DNA of 64,000 bases. It comes from Brevibacterium sp. S111. Its GTDB lineage: Bacteria; Actinomycetota; Actinomycetes; Actinomycetales; Brevibacteriaceae. Positions within the stretch are counted from its first letter, which is position 1; each line of letters opens with the position of its first letter. This document shows, piece by piece, positions 18,286-27,516 of this stretch. The translations under genes were made by a program, and so were the position numbers. The DNA lies in contig NZ_RHFH01000008.1 in NCBI RefSeq assembly GCF_004745075.1, positions 186,001-250,000 on the forward strand. Reading direction: 5' to 3'. The notes under the pieces were generated by a model, which was given only the letters and a program-made list of their open reading frames with translations, did not search any database and was not told the DNA's origin.

Positions 18286-18370
18286 GGGGGGTTACGTCCC
18301 TTCCGCACCGAGGCTATGGTGGTGACAGACTCCGGATTCACGCAAAACCGGAGAGATTGGAGCAAGAATC

Positions 18371-18895
18371 ATGACACAGTCAGTGACAGTTCCCGATCCA
18401 CATGGCTCAGAGAAGACCCCTCGCGAGAACGCCGAACACGGCTTTGTCGCCCCCGATGCCCTGACCAAGAATCTCCAGTCGGTGCTCGTCGACTTCATTG
18501 CCCTCAGCCTCATCGCCAAGCAGGCGCATTGGAACATCGTGGGCACGAACTTCCGCGACCTCCACCTCAACCTCGACGAGGTCACGGATATCGCCCGTTC
18601 GGGCAGTGATGAGGTCGCCGAGCGGATGAGAGCCCTCCATGGCTCTCCGGACGGACGACCGGCTGTGGTCGCCGAACAGTCCGGGTTGCCGGAGTTCCCG
18701 AACGGGGAGATCAGCACGCACGATGCCATCGACCACGTCGTCGCATCGCTCGAGGCCACCGTGGCCACGATGCGCAACTGCCACGACGAGGTCGACTCCG
18801 CAGATCCGACGACCGCGGACATCTTCCACGGCTACATCGCCCAGCTCGAGCAGCAGGCCTGGTTCATCAGCGCCGAGACCCGAGTCCCCCGCTGA
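18371..18895 (+). CDS. dps: Dps family DNA-protection/ferritin-like protein
   Basis: 174 residues. It has the Dps ferroxidase signature: AKQAHWNIVGTNFRDLHLNLDEVTDIARSGSDEVAERM is conserved in order, with His, Asp and Glu ligands at the dimer interface. Such dodecamers oxidise Fe(II) with H2O2, store iron and shield DNA in stationary phase or oxidative stress. A TTGGAG box lies about 10 nt upstream of the ATG. A small hairpin (CTCCGG/CCGGAG, 18330-18353) lies in the leader just before that box. A classic terminator follows the gene. Confidence 0.92.
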   Translation: MTQSVTVPDPHGSEKTPRENAEHGFVAPDALTKNLQSVLVDFIALSLIAKQAHWNIVGTNFRDLHLNLDEVTDIARSGSDEVAERMRALHGSPDGRPAVVAEQSGLPEFPNGEISTHDAIDHVVASLEATVATMRNCHDEVDSADPTTADIFHGYIAQLEQQAWFISAETRVPR

Positions 18896-18927
18896 TACTG
18901 CGCTGACCCAGTCAGCAGTCCTGCCCA

Positions 18928-18975
18928 CCGGGCCGCCTCGATCCTCAACGTGATCGAGGCGGCCCGGTTTGTTGT
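18928..18975 (+). terminator. Rho-independent terminator after dps
   Basis: A perfect 16-bp stem (18928-18943 with 18952-18967), 8-nt loop, then TTTGTTGTGT. It lies 33 nt after the dps stop. Confidence 0.9.
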
Positions 18976-19608
18976 GTCCAGACACCACGACGCTGGCGGG
19001 GCCCAGCTCCTAGATCTCATTGCGGATGAGCGCTGGGTTCCCTCGACGGCGACGACGATGACTGCTCGCCCGGCGGTGATGCAGCAGTCAGCTGGTTTTC
19101 AGGGAACGAGCTGGCCGAAAGTCGATTTGGGGAATAGATCGTCACGGTTTCGGTCACAACCGTTCATATTTCGTCATATGAGATTACCTGTTGTTATCAA
19201 TTTCTTCATATTAGTTCTTTCTACTCACCGGCGGGTCCGTCTCTGACGATGACGATCATTCGTGGAGAATTCGTGTCGGCAGATCACGCGACCGCACACA
19301 TCGCATATCGATCCTGTGGCCTGCGATTACGGCCCAGCCAGCATCAGGCGAGCTTGCCTTCCGCCTAAGCTACTGAATGAACTATCGTTCAACCAATCTT
19401 GCCGATCCACCCCAAACCCCCACCGATGCCTCCGACACACCCGAGCATGCTACCGAGGGGTAAGTATAACGACGCTGTAACTTTATGAATTATTCACCCA
19501 TTACTTTTTGATGACTCCGTAACCTTGTAAGGGATCTACCAGGAGACTGCCCGTTTCCGCCCAGACTCTCGTCTGCGAATGATCAGGATCCAAACGATGT
19601 GGAGAACC
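18976..19608. promoter_or_regulatory. Long AT-richer upstream region of the LPXTG surface protein gene
   Basis: More than 600 bp with no supported gene, clearly richer in A/T than its surroundings between about 19130 and 19530. It presumably carries the promoter and control sites of the large surface protein. Two similar octamers, GTAACTTT (19477-19484) and GTAACCTT (19519-19526), lie 42 bp apart, i.e. four helical turns, and could be repeated regulator sites. Small frames here have no recognisable protein features. Confidence 0.4.
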
Positions 19609-22600
19609 ATGAAGATACTCAGAGGCCGGCCCGGTACCGGTCGGAAAGTTGCGGTGGGCACAGTCGCCGCGGCCTCGGCGCTCGCGCTGACAGCAATGAC
19701 CGTGTCCCCGGCGGCAGCCGCCAGCCGACCAGACAACGGAGCACAGCAAGACGCCGAAGCGTGGGGTCAGCTCATCCAGTCCGAGCTTTTCGGCGGACAG
19801 CTCGCCGACGCAGCTTCGGCCTACAGCAGTTCACCGGATAGCCCTAAGGCAAGCTCGACACCACTTGACGTCGAAGCTCTCAACGCACTCAAGATTGATC
19901 TCGGCAACGGTGCTTCCCTCCCGCTGATCAGCGAAGGAGACGGACAGGGCCTGCTGCATCTGGGCAATGCCGGAGCTCTCAACGCTTTCGGACATGCTCC
20001 CGCGTACAACGAGGCGCTAGCCAGTGCCGGTGCCGTCGGTTCCGATGGTGCCCTCAACCTCGACGACATCGACGAGGGTAAGTTCGGCAATGCCAACGTC
20101 AATCTCACCGCCGTCCTCGAACAGCTCGGCCTAAACGGTGTCACCGATCAGGTCGTAGACGATCTCAGCCTCGAGCTTGGCGCGATCGCGTCGACAGCAG
20201 ACACCGATGGCACTGATTACACTCCCGAATACGTTGTCGCCGATGGCGTTCTGACCGTTTCGAGCCCGGCAGTCGAAAAGATCTCCGGTGCACTGTCGGA
20301 AGTTGTCGACGGCGCTGGCGGCACTCTCGAAGAGGTCATCGGTGACGAAGGCTTGGTCAATTCCTTGGCGAGCATCGGCCTCGATCTCGACGTGCTGGTG
20401 GCATCGGTGAAGGTCGGCGGATCTGACACCAAGGTATCCGTCGATGTCGGAGACGCACTGAATGGCATCGTCGAGAACCTCATCAACGAGGAACTTGAAG
20501 ACAAGTCGGGCATCGTCTCTATCGATCTCGAGACCGGAAAGGTCAAGGTCGATCTCTCTAAAGTCGTTGAAGGAGGAAACGGCGAAGACCTCAACGGCCT
20601 GGATCCGAACACTCAGGTTCTGACTTCCGCGACGATTTCCAAGATCACGACCGCAGTTTCTGATGCACTCGGCGCGCTGACCGAGAAAGTCACCGACACT
20701 GTCACCGACGCACTCAACGATGTCCACCTTGTCATCGATCTCCCTGCGTCGATTTCACTGCTAGGGCAGACAGTCGGAGGAAAAGTCACGGTTGATGCAA
20801 CCCTCGGCCAGCTAGCCGGTACGGATACCTCCAAGCCGACCGTCACGACTGATCTTAAAATCAGCGTTCTCGGAACAAGTATCGGCGTAGGCCAGATCCT
20901 CAACGCCATCACCACTCCGGTGATCAATGCTGTTCTCGGCATCACAAAGCCGCTCATTGGCGGGATTCTCACTGCGACCTCGGATGAGATCTCGAAGAGT
21001 GTCACCGGCATCATCGATCCGATCCTCAGCTCGCTCGACCCCGTATTCGAAGCTCTCAACCAGGTTGTGGATCTCACGATCAATGAGCAGTCACCAGTTC
21101 CGGTGCCGCAGCAATCCGGAGCGAGCACTCATTCGGCACTCGACAACAGCTACGTCGACGGCGATAACGGTGATGGATTCACCGTCAATGCCGTGAGCTT
21201 GGAACTGCTTCCGGGCGTCAATGCCATCGACATCAACTTGGCTTCGTCCTCGGTCCGTGCGACTACGGAGGCTCCGGACCCGGGCGATGATGACACGAAC
21301 ACCAACGCCTCCGCATCCGCTGCGGCCTCGGCCAGCGCTGACGACGACAGCAACCCCGCTGCTCAGGCAGCAGCAGAAGCCGCAGCCGACGAGGACGCCA
21401 ACAACACGGCCTCGGCAGCAGCCGACGAAAACGCTGAAGCAGCCGCGGCAGCTGCTGCGAACGAGGACTCGTCTTCTGAAGCATCGACTGATGCAACGAC
21501 AGATGACAACGCATCGGCAACCGCTGCTTCGGAAGCAGCTGCGCAGGCTGACAACACAGACGACACGAACGCTCAGGCGTCCGCTACCGCTGACGCTGAC
21601 CCAGCCGCAGCCGCCGAAGCCGCCTCGACCGCGGACTCGTCGAATGAAGCATCGGCCGAAGCAGCAGCCAACGCTGATGACTCGACCGATCCCGATGCGG
21701 CAGCCGACCCTGATGCTGCGGCGGACCCGGACGCTGCCACAGCCGATGATGCGGACGCCAACGTGAACGCAGCAGCCTCGGCATCGGCGTCGGCCAACGC
21801 TGACGACGACAGCAACCCGGCCGCTCAGGCAGCAGCAGAAGCCGCAGCCGACGAGGACGCCAACAACACGGCCTCGGCAGCAGCCGACGAGAACGCTGAA
21901 GCAGCCGCCGAATCCGCCGCAAACGACGAGGCCTCCTCGGAGACCTCGACCGACGCGACGAGCGAGACCAACGCCTCGGCACAGCAGGCAGCCAACGCCG
22001 CCGCAAACGCCGACGACACGGACTCGACGAACGCGAACGCCTCGGCCGCAGCTGATGCGAATCCGGCAGCAGCTGCATCCGCTGCCTCGACCGCAGACTC
22101 TTCCTCGGAAGCTTCTGCCAACGCAGCGGCTGACGCTGACGGCAACGACGACGGAGCCGCGGCCACCGCTTCGGATGACTCCGATGCGAATGCCAATGTG
22201 AACGCTGCCGCTTCGGCCTCGGCTTCGGCCAACGCCGATGACAACAACAACGCGGTCGCCGAGGCAGCCGCTCAGGCTGCTGCCAACCCCGACGCTGACA
22301 CAGCGGCATCGGCAGCAGCGAACGAAAACGCAGAAGCAGCCGCCGAATCCGCCGCCAACGAAGAGGCCTCCTCGGAGACCTCGGCGGAGGCCACCTCGGA
22401 TCCGAATGCTTCGGCACAGCAGGCAGCCAACGCAGCCGCGACCGCAGACAACGACGATGACACGAACGCACAGGCATCTGCCGCTGCGAACGACAACGCC
22501 GGTGCCGCCGCTTCGGCAGCGTCGACGGTTGACTCCTCCTCGGAGGCTTCGTCTTCGGCAGCGGCAGACGGCGACGAGGCCAACGCATCGTCGGCAGACG

Positions 22601-22899
22601 ACGCGGACAAGGCTTCGGCGAGCGCCGACTCCGAGAAGGCAGCATCCGCTGACTCGGACCAGGCAGCCTCGGCCAACGCCGGATCGTCGGCCAGCTCTTC
22701 GGCCAACGCTTCGGCTGGCGCCAACGCCTCGGCCGGCTCGAGCACGAACGCCTCGGGCAGCAGCAATGGCGGAGACCTGCCGCGGACGGGTACCGACGGT
22801 ATCCCGGCCATGGCCGGATTCGCCGCACTGCTCCTCGCCGGTGGTGCAGCAGCGGTGTGGGCGACCCGCCGCTACCGCGCCTCGGCAGGCAAGCACTGA
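19609..22899 (+). CDS. Choice-of-anchor G family LPXTG surface protein with acidic repeat stalk
   Basis: About 1,096 residues. The signal peptide (basic start MKILRGRPGTGRK, hydrophobic core, AAA cleavage site) is followed by a globular region of about 520 residues matching choice-of-anchor G proteins (EAWGQLIQSELFGGQL, ALNALKIDLGNG, FGHAPAYNEALA). The next roughly 480 residues use almost only Ala, Asp, Ser, Asn, Glu and Thr in three long repeats of about 145-154 residues. The end has LPRTG (nt 22777), a hydrophobic helix and a basic tail, the sortase signal for covalent attachment to peptidoglycan. GGAGA 5 nt before the ATG at 19609 decides the start; ATGs at 19579 and 19597 are alternatives. 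No Cys was seen. Role is unknown; adhesion or surface layer is possible. Confidence 0.88.
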   Translation: MKILRGRPGTGRKVAVGTVAAASALALTAMTVSPAAAASRPDNGAQQDAEAWGQLIQSELFGGQLADAASAYSSSPDSPKASSTPLDVEALNALKIDLGNGASLPLISEGDGQGLLHLGNAGALNAFGHAPAYNEALASAGAVGSDGALNLDDIDEGKFGNANVNLTAVLEQLGLNGVTDQVVDDLSLELGAIASTADTDGTDYTPEYVVADGVLTVSSPAVEKISGALSEVVDGAGGTLEEVIGDEGLVNSLASIGLDLDVLVASVKVGGSDTKVSVDVGDALNGIVENLINEELEDKSGIVSIDLETGKVKVDLSKVVEGGNGEDLNGLDPNTQVLTSATISKITTAVSDALGALTEKVTDTVTDALNDVHLVIDLPASISLLGQTVGGKVTVDATLGQLAGTDTSKPTVTTDLKISVLGTSIGVGQILNAITTPVINAVLGITKPLIGGILTATSDEISKSVTGIIDPILSSLDPVFEALNQVVDLTINEQSPVPVPQQSGASTHSALDNSYVDGDNGDGFTVNAVSLELLPGVNAIDINLASSSVRATTEAPDPGDDDTNTNASASAAASASADDDSNPAAQAAAEAAADEDANNTASAAADENAEAAAAAAANEDSSSEASTDATTDDNASATAASEAAAQADNTDDTNAQASATADADPAAAAEAASTADSSNEASAEAAANADDSTDPDAAADPDAAADPDAATADDADANVNAAASASASANADDDSNPAAQAAAEAAADEDANNTASAAADENAEAAAESAANDEASSETSTDATSETNASAQQAANAAANADDTDSTNANASAAADANPAAAASAASTADSSSEASANAAADADGNDDGAAATASDDSDANANVNAAASASASANADDNNNAVAEAAAQAAANPDADTAASAAANENAEAAAESAANEEASSETSAEATSDPNASAQQAANAAATADNDDDTNAQASAAANDNAGAAASAASTVDSSSEASSSAAADGDEANASSADDADKASASADSEKAASADSDQAASANAGSSASSSANASAGANASAGSSTNASGSSNGGDLPRTGTDGIPAMAGFAALLLAGGAAAVWATRRYRASAGKH
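21297..22600 (+). repeat. Three long direct repeats inside the surface protein gene
   Basis: Near-identical blocks recur at about 21337, 21799 and 22234, i.e. periods of 462 and 435 nt, both multiples of three. About 110 bp after the first two start points differ only at a few third positions. They encode the Ala/Asp/Ser/Asn stalk. Confidence 0.85.
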
Positions 22900-22935
22900 G
22901 AATAGATCGGCTCAGACACTGAGCTGACGCCACAA

Positions 22936-22969
22936 CGGCGGGGTCGGAGTGAGAACTCCGGCCCCGCCG
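22936..22969. terminator. Hairpin terminator copy 1 (34-bp repeat)
   Basis: CGGCGGGG-T-CGGAGT pairs with ACTCCG-G-CCCCGCCG across a GAGA loop. It is 37 nt after the stop of the surface protein gene. An identical 34-bp copy lies at 23394-23427. Confidence 0.85.
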
Positions 22970-23227
22970 TCTGCGTACGCGACGAGATCTGATTGTTCGC
23001 AAATGAGGCCCACAGCGCGTTTACAATGTAAACTCGCAGAAAGAGTTCGTTCGAGGTCGTCGAATGCTGTGGGCGAAAAGGCACCAGGGGTCGCGCCCAC
23101 CAGCAGACCGTGCAGAAGAATCTCCCGCGGGCTCGGTGGGCCTCAGGATTGAGCCCCGCCACGCCCGCCCCGGTTCATCATCGGGTGGATGCCAACAACT
23201 GTTGAACAACAAGGAAGAGAGAAGATC
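22970..23227. promoter_or_regulatory. Leader/promoter region of the GPGG small protein with a perfect palindrome
   Basis: About 260 bp without a supported gene. It contains the perfect 15-bp dyad GTTTACAATGTAAAC (23019-23033), which looks like a repressor site. A purine-rich AAGGAAGAGAG lies just upstream of the start at 23228. Confidence 0.5.
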
Positions 23228-23371
23228 ATGGGTATCATCCTGTGGATCATCGCCGCACTCCTCGTCATTTCTGGAGTCTTCGCCATCCTGCGCAAGCAGA
23301 TTCTGTGGGGAATCGTACTCATCGTCGTCGGCTGCCTCGTCGGACCTGGCGGCGTGAGCCTCTTCACCTGA
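23228..23371 (+). CDS. GPGG-motif small membrane protein
   Basis: 47 residues: a first helix IILWIIAALLVISGVFAIL, a short RKQ turn, and a second helix ILWGIVLIVVGCLV ending in GPGGVSLFT. This is the known GPGG-motif small membrane protein family of actinobacteria; its function is unknown. The start ATG has a good purine-rich ribosome binding site (AAGGAAGAGAG); the longer frame upstream is not needed. It is flanked on both sides by identical hairpins. Confidence 0.85.
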   Translation: MGIILWIIAALLVISGVFAILRKQILWGIVLIVVGCLVGPGGVSLFT

Positions 23372-23393
23372 CGCGTATTCGCTCGGGCATCAT

Positions 23394-23427
23394 CGGCGGG
23401 GTCGGAGTGAGAACTCCGGCCCCGCCG
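23394..23427. terminator. Hairpin terminator copy 2 (34-bp repeat)
   Basis: Identical over 34 bp to 22936-22969, here followed by CTTTTG. It lies 22 nt after the GPGG gene stop and also serves the convergent dgt gene. Confidence 0.85.
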
Positions 23428-23457
23428 CTTTTGCGCCAGCGAGAACGCTCGCGAGAC

Positions 23458-24987
23458 CTACAATCCTCGCCCGGCTTCCCAGGGCTCTTCGGAGGCCCCG
23501 GTGATGAGCGCGTTGACCGACATCGCCTGCGCATCGGTGAATGAGGCGACATAATCCACGACCGCTCGCGCCCGTCCCCGTCGGACGATCGCCGTGGCAC
23601 CTTCTTCCCCCAGTGCTTCGGGATTGCGTGCGTACAGGTCCTGGTACTCCTGCGTGGCCGCCTCGACGGAATCGAGCAGGCGCCGCGGAATCCTGGTCGC
23701 CTCATCGGGGTCGAGCAGCCATTCGTGGAACTCTTCGACCAGCGAGGCGATGATCCGCGTCTGCCCGCGCTGATAGACGGCAAGGTCGGAGCGTTCGAGA
23801 ACGAACTTCGCGTGGACGAACTTCAGCACGACGACATCGTGCCAGGCCTCCTGGCTCAGCCGCACATGACCGCTGCGGATATGCGGGTCCGGGTCGACAA
23901 CGATCGAGGCCTGCAGCCGGTCGATCCACCGCCGCGTGAACCCGGTGACAGCCCGATCGGCTTCCAGTCCCCCGTCATAGGGAACACCGAGGAGCCCTTC
24001 GACGAGATCCCGGTTGACCCGCTCCACCGAGGCCCGGAAGGCCTCTTCGGAGGCAATCCACGGATCCTTCTCCCGGGTGTGCCGACGGATCGCCTCGAGC
24101 GCGTGGCCGGGCCGCCGCCGGTCGAGTTCGGAGACATCGAGGGCCGCGAGTTCGCGGCAGTCCCGCAGCCACCGCCCGAGCTCGGCAGACACGGACGTGT
24201 ACTGCAGCACATTCGACCGATAGAAATCGTCGAGGTCGTGCACCGCATAGGCGATATCGTCGGCAACATCCATGACCGCACACTCAAGCGTCTGCTGATA
24301 CCGCCCGATCGCCGGAAACGCCGAGAGCACATCCGCCATCTCATCGACCTCGGTGGCATAGGCAGAGAACTTCATCGCCCCCTCGGACACCTCATCACCG
24401 ACGCCCCGCGGCATCCGTGCGGCCGAATCCGGCCGATCCCCGCTCCACTCCCCCCGCTCCCACGGGTACTTGAGCACCGCGGCCCGCACCGCCCGTGTGA
24501 GGTTGAGACCGCGTGCTGTCGCCTCGCAGCTGTCGAGTGCGGTGAGGATGCGAAACGTCTGCGCATTGCCTTCGAATCCGTCGTCGAGGCGCAGCAGCGT
24601 TCGCGACACCCGGTCGAGCTCCTTCTCGCCGAGGTGGCCAAACGGCGGGTGCCCCAAATCGTGAGCGGCCGCTGCCGCCTGCACGACCACAGGGTCACAC
24701 CCGCCGAGGCGGCCGACGAGTTCCCGTGTCCGCTCATCGCCGTTGTTCAACGTGATCGCGATCGACCGGGCCACCGCGGAGACCTTAAGCGAATGGGTGA
24801 GCCGATTGTGGATGACGGTGCCGGAACCGGCCTGCGGGATGACCTGCGTGACCGAGGCCAGGCGGGAGAAGAACGGGGAGAAGCGGATCCGTTCGATATC
24901 GACGCGGAATTCGTCCTCTCCGGGGCGGGCCTCCTCGGCGACGTTGCGGTCACGGCCGCCGGTAGTGTGAAATCTCTGACGCTCCAT
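23458..24987 (-). CDS. dgt: Deoxyguanosinetriphosphate triphosphohydrolase-like protein
   Basis: About 509 residues. It belongs to the HD-domain dGTPase family, which splits dNTPs to nucleoside and triphosphate and controls dNTP pools. The core motifs are NRLTHSLKVSAVARSIA, then AAAHDLGHPPFGHLGEKEL with the HD metal pair, then DVADDIAYAVHDLDDFYR. The length fits long actinobacterial Dgt proteins with an extended C-terminal domain. The start is ATG at 24987; an adjacent GTG at 24990 is possible. It is convergent with the GPGG protein gene. Confidence 0.92.
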   Translation of the reverse strand: MERQRFHTTGGRDRNVAEEARPGEDEFRVDIERIRFSPFFSRLASVTQVIPQAGSGTVIHNRLTHSLKVSAVARSIAITLNNGDERTRELVGRLGGCDPVVVQAAAAAHDLGHPPFGHLGEKELDRVSRTLLRLDDGFEGNAQTFRILTALDSCEATARGLNLTRAVRAAVLKYPWERGEWSGDRPDSAARMPRGVGDEVSEGAMKFSAYATEVDEMADVLSAFPAIGRYQQTLECAVMDVADDIAYAVHDLDDFYRSNVLQYTSVSAELGRWLRDCRELAALDVSELDRRRPGHALEAIRRHTREKDPWIASEEAFRASVERVNRDLVEGLLGVPYDGGLEADRAVTGFTRRWIDRLQASIVVDPDPHIRSGHVRLSQEAWHDVVVLKFVHAKFVLERSDLAVYQRGQTRIIASLVEEFHEWLLDPDEATRIPRRLLDSVEAATQEYQDLYARNPEALGEEGATAIVRRGRARAVVDYVASFTDAQAMSVNALITGASEEPWEAGRGL

Positions 24988-25085
24988 CACCTCAGACTAC
25001 CGAGTTCGCGCTTCGCTCGGGGCGAGATCCTTGAGACTCAGATCACGGTGACGTATTGTCAGAAGACCTGTAGGAGGTGGTCATT

Positions 25086-25265
25086 ATGACCGGAGTCAAT
25101 GAAGATTTCTACCAGCCCCAGACCCATCCCGGCGACATCATCGAAGTCGAGGACGAAGAGACCGGCGAAATGGTCAAGCACGTGATCTACCTCGACGAAT
25201 TCGGCAACGGCACGAAGACGCGACCGCTGACGGAGGATGAGCTCAAAGACCTCGACGACGCCTGA
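25086..25265 (+). CDS. Small acidic hypothetical protein
   Basis: 59 residues, strongly acidic (EVEDEETGEMVKHVIYLDEFGNG, then TEDELKDLDDA at the end). The ribosome binding site AGGAGG 8 nt before the ATG at 25086 is close to perfect, which supports a real, well-translated gene. No domain is recognised. It is convergent with the pth2 gene and divergent from dgt. Confidence 0.65.
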   Translation: MTGVNEDFYQPQTHPGDIIEVEDEETGEMVKHVIYLDEFGNGTKTRPLTEDELKDLDDA

Positions 25266-25273
25266 CCGGCTCT

Positions 25274-25963
25274 TCACCAGCGGGCACGCACTGCTTCGGT
25301 CGGGCCGTCGACTTCGGTGAAGCCGGCGTCGACGACGCTGACCTGCTGCTCGTCTGCAGCCCATGAGTTCGTCGTCGCTGTGATCACGCGCAGGCTGAAA
25401 TCAGCTTCGCGCCACCGCTGGCGCACGGCCTCGGGCATCTGCTCGAATGCCAGCTGCGCGGCGTGACCGCATTGGGCGGCGGCTTTCCCGGTCGTCAGCG
25501 TCAGGTGCGGGGAGAGTTCGATCGTCACGACCGCATCGGCGGCGGGGACCGAAGTTTCGCCCTCATCAGGGAACTCGGTGCCGCCCACCTGGAGCTTCTT
25601 CAGCTCATGCGGCAGCGGTTCAACGGGACCGGGTGCGAACACGAATGCCTCGGCGGGGGCGAAGTCGTCGTTGCCGCCGGAGGTCACGCCCACGCATCCC
25701 AGGGCGCGAGCGTCGTCGAGCTTCTTGCCGTCGCCCCGGCGCACGACCTTGCGGATGGCTCCGTCGCGCCAGTAGGCGACGGCGTCGTGCCACTCGCCTC
25801 CCGGCTGGGCGCGCGGGTCGTCGAGGAAGGTGACGACGGCTCGGGCGGTGGCCTCGAGGACGTCGATGTGGCGGGCGATGGCGGTCTTCGACCGGCGCAC
25901 GACGATCGGCAGGGACCAGGGGATGTCGTGGTCGGTTTCGTGTCGGCGCATGTGTTCGGTCAA
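25274..25963 (-). CDS. Peptidyl-tRNA hydrolase, PTH2 type
   Basis: 229 residues. The C-terminal half has the PTH2 signature LTTGKAAAQCGHAAQLAFEQ, with the Lys, Gln and His of the archaeal/eukaryotic-type enzyme. The N-terminal half (residues 1-120) is an actinobacterial extension with RAVVTFLDDPRAQPGGEWHDAV. It likely recycles peptidyl-tRNA, or acts on a related ester. Its stop is 8 bp from the stop of the convergent small acidic protein gene. Confidence 0.85.
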   Translation of the reverse strand: MTEHMRRHETDHDIPWSLPIVVRRSKTAIARHIDVLEATARAVVTFLDDPRAQPGGEWHDAVAYWRDGAIRKVVRRGDGKKLDDARALGCVGVTSGGNDDFAPAEAFVFAPGPVEPLPHELKKLQVGGTEFPDEGETSVPAADAVVTIELSPHLTLTTGKAAAQCGHAAQLAFEQMPEAVRQRWREADFSLRVITATTNSWAADEQQVSVVDAGFTEVDGPTEAVRARW

Positions 25964-26135
25964 ATTCCCACTCCTGCTCGAACCTGTGAAGTGCGCAATC
26001 GCACTCCCGATCTCATAACGTCGCCGCCGGTGAGTTATTCCTCGACGATCCGGACAGCGGACGCTTCTGGCTTCCTGAATGGTGGTTCAGTTAGGGTGGG
26101 CCCGAACTGTCCCACCGACCCAGGGAACGAGAGTC

Positions 26136-27452
26136 GTGTCGAATTCGAGCCACCGCGAAGTCAGCGCCGCCGACCTGTCCCGAGGCAGACGCATCATGCT
26201 GCTCATCCTCGTCAGCATGGGCAGTTCGATCCTGTTCGCTCCGCCCTACCTCAAGAACGTCTTCTACGATCCGCTGCTCGACGCCCTCGACATCAACAAT
26301 GCCCAGATCGGCTGGCTCGTCAGCGCCTACGCGATCACCGCAACGATCTGCTATCTGCCTTCGGGCTTCATCGCCGACCGCATCCGCGTGAGAACCCTGG
26401 CCACGACCGGTTACCTCATCACAGCGATGCTCACGTTCGTCTACGCAGCCCTTCCCGGCTTCGGCACACTGCTCGCCGTGTTCGTGGGGATGGGACTGTC
26501 GACGATCCTCATCTGGTGGGGTGTGCGCTTCAAACTCGTCCGGCTGATCTCCGACGCCGACGGCTATGCCCGCAACATCGGTCTCAGCTACGGCATCTAC
26601 GGTGCCGTCGGGCTCGTCCTCGGTTTCGTCGAGGTCGGGATCCTCTCCGCCTTCGCCGAGCGCGCCGACCTCGGTGTGCGCACCATCCTGATGATGTTGG
26701 GCGGGCTCATCTTCCTCCTCGCCATCGCCTCCCATCTGCTCACCCCGCGCTTCGCCGGTGAGATCGAGCATCCCGGTGAAGGCTTCAAGCTCGCCGATCT
26801 CACTCGCGTCTTCGGTTCCCCCGTCGTCTGGCTGGCCGCCGGGACGATGTTCTTCGTCTACTTCGTCTACACGGGCGTGGCCTATACGACCCCCTATCTC
26901 TCCACGGTCTTCGCCGCCCCGGCCGCTGTGGTCTCCGCCGTCAGCGTGATCCGCACCTATGGGATCACTCTGCTGGCCGGCCCGGCCTTCGGTGCTCTGG
27001 CCACGAAGGCCCGTTCCCCGTCGCGGGTGATCATCATCGCTTCAATCGTCATCGCCGTCGCGCTGGCTGCCCTCATCGCCATTCCCTCCGGGCCGGTGCT
27101 GGTCATCGTCGCCGCAGTCATCGTCGTGGCCCTCGGCTTCCTCGCCAACGGCTGCTACGGGATCGCCTCGTCCCAGTTGAGCGAGGGCCGGGTTGGGCTC
27201 GACATGTTCGGGGCGGCATCGGGCCTGCTCTCGGTCATCGGCTTCCTGCCCGACACCTTCTCCAGCGTATGGTTCGGCGCCATCATCGATGACCGCGGGT
27301 CCGGGGCCTACCCGATCATCTTCACCATCCTCATCGCCTGTTCCCTGCTCGCCGCTGTGCTCAGCTACGCCCTGATCCTGTGGGTCAGGCGCACCGGCGG
27401 CCAGGCCGCCGTCGAAGAGTCAGAGGCACCCGATGCCCCCGCCTCCTCGTGA
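26136..27452 (+). CDS. MFS transporter
   Basis: 438 residues, twelve predicted helices. The motif between helices 2 and 3 reads GFIADRIRVRTL, a clear MFS motif A variant (G-x-x-x-D-R-x-x-x-R). The central loop (residues 195-215) separates two six-helix halves, and the C-terminal tail is acidic. Substrate is unknown. The GTG at 26136 is chosen because the conserved helix 1 begins soon after; a longer frame begins at 26079. The downstream esterase gene starts 65 bp later on the same strand, so co-transcription is likely. Confidence 0.85.
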   Translation: MSNSSHREVSAADLSRGRRIMLLILVSMGSSILFAPPYLKNVFYDPLLDALDINNAQIGWLVSAYAITATICYLPSGFIADRIRVRTLATTGYLITAMLTFVYAALPGFGTLLAVFVGMGLSTILIWWGVRFKLVRLISDADGYARNIGLSYGIYGAVGLVLGFVEVGILSAFAERADLGVRTILMMLGGLIFLLAIASHLLTPRFAGEIEHPGEGFKLADLTRVFGSPVVWLAAGTMFFVYFVYTGVAYTTPYLSTVFAAPAAVVSAVSVIRTYGITLLAGPAFGALATKARSPSRVIIIASIVIAVALAALIAIPSGPVLVIVAAVIVVALGFLANGCYGIASSQLSEGRVGLDMFGAASGLLSVIGFLPDTFSSVWFGAIIDDRGSGAYPIIFTILIACSLLAAVLSYALILWVRRTGGQAAVEESEAPDAPASS

Positions 27453-27516
27453 GCGCCGCATCGGCCGTACTCTGCCCCACGGGACCCTTTCACCGCACCA
27501 ACCATCGGAGGCGAAC

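Noticed and set aside
21091-22896. Long minus-strand frames of 601 and 472 codons under the surface protein repeats
   Set aside because: Products are Arg/Gly/Cys-, Ser- or Pro-rich nonsense produced by the repetitive Ala/Asp codons of the real gene; no ribosome binding site or domain.
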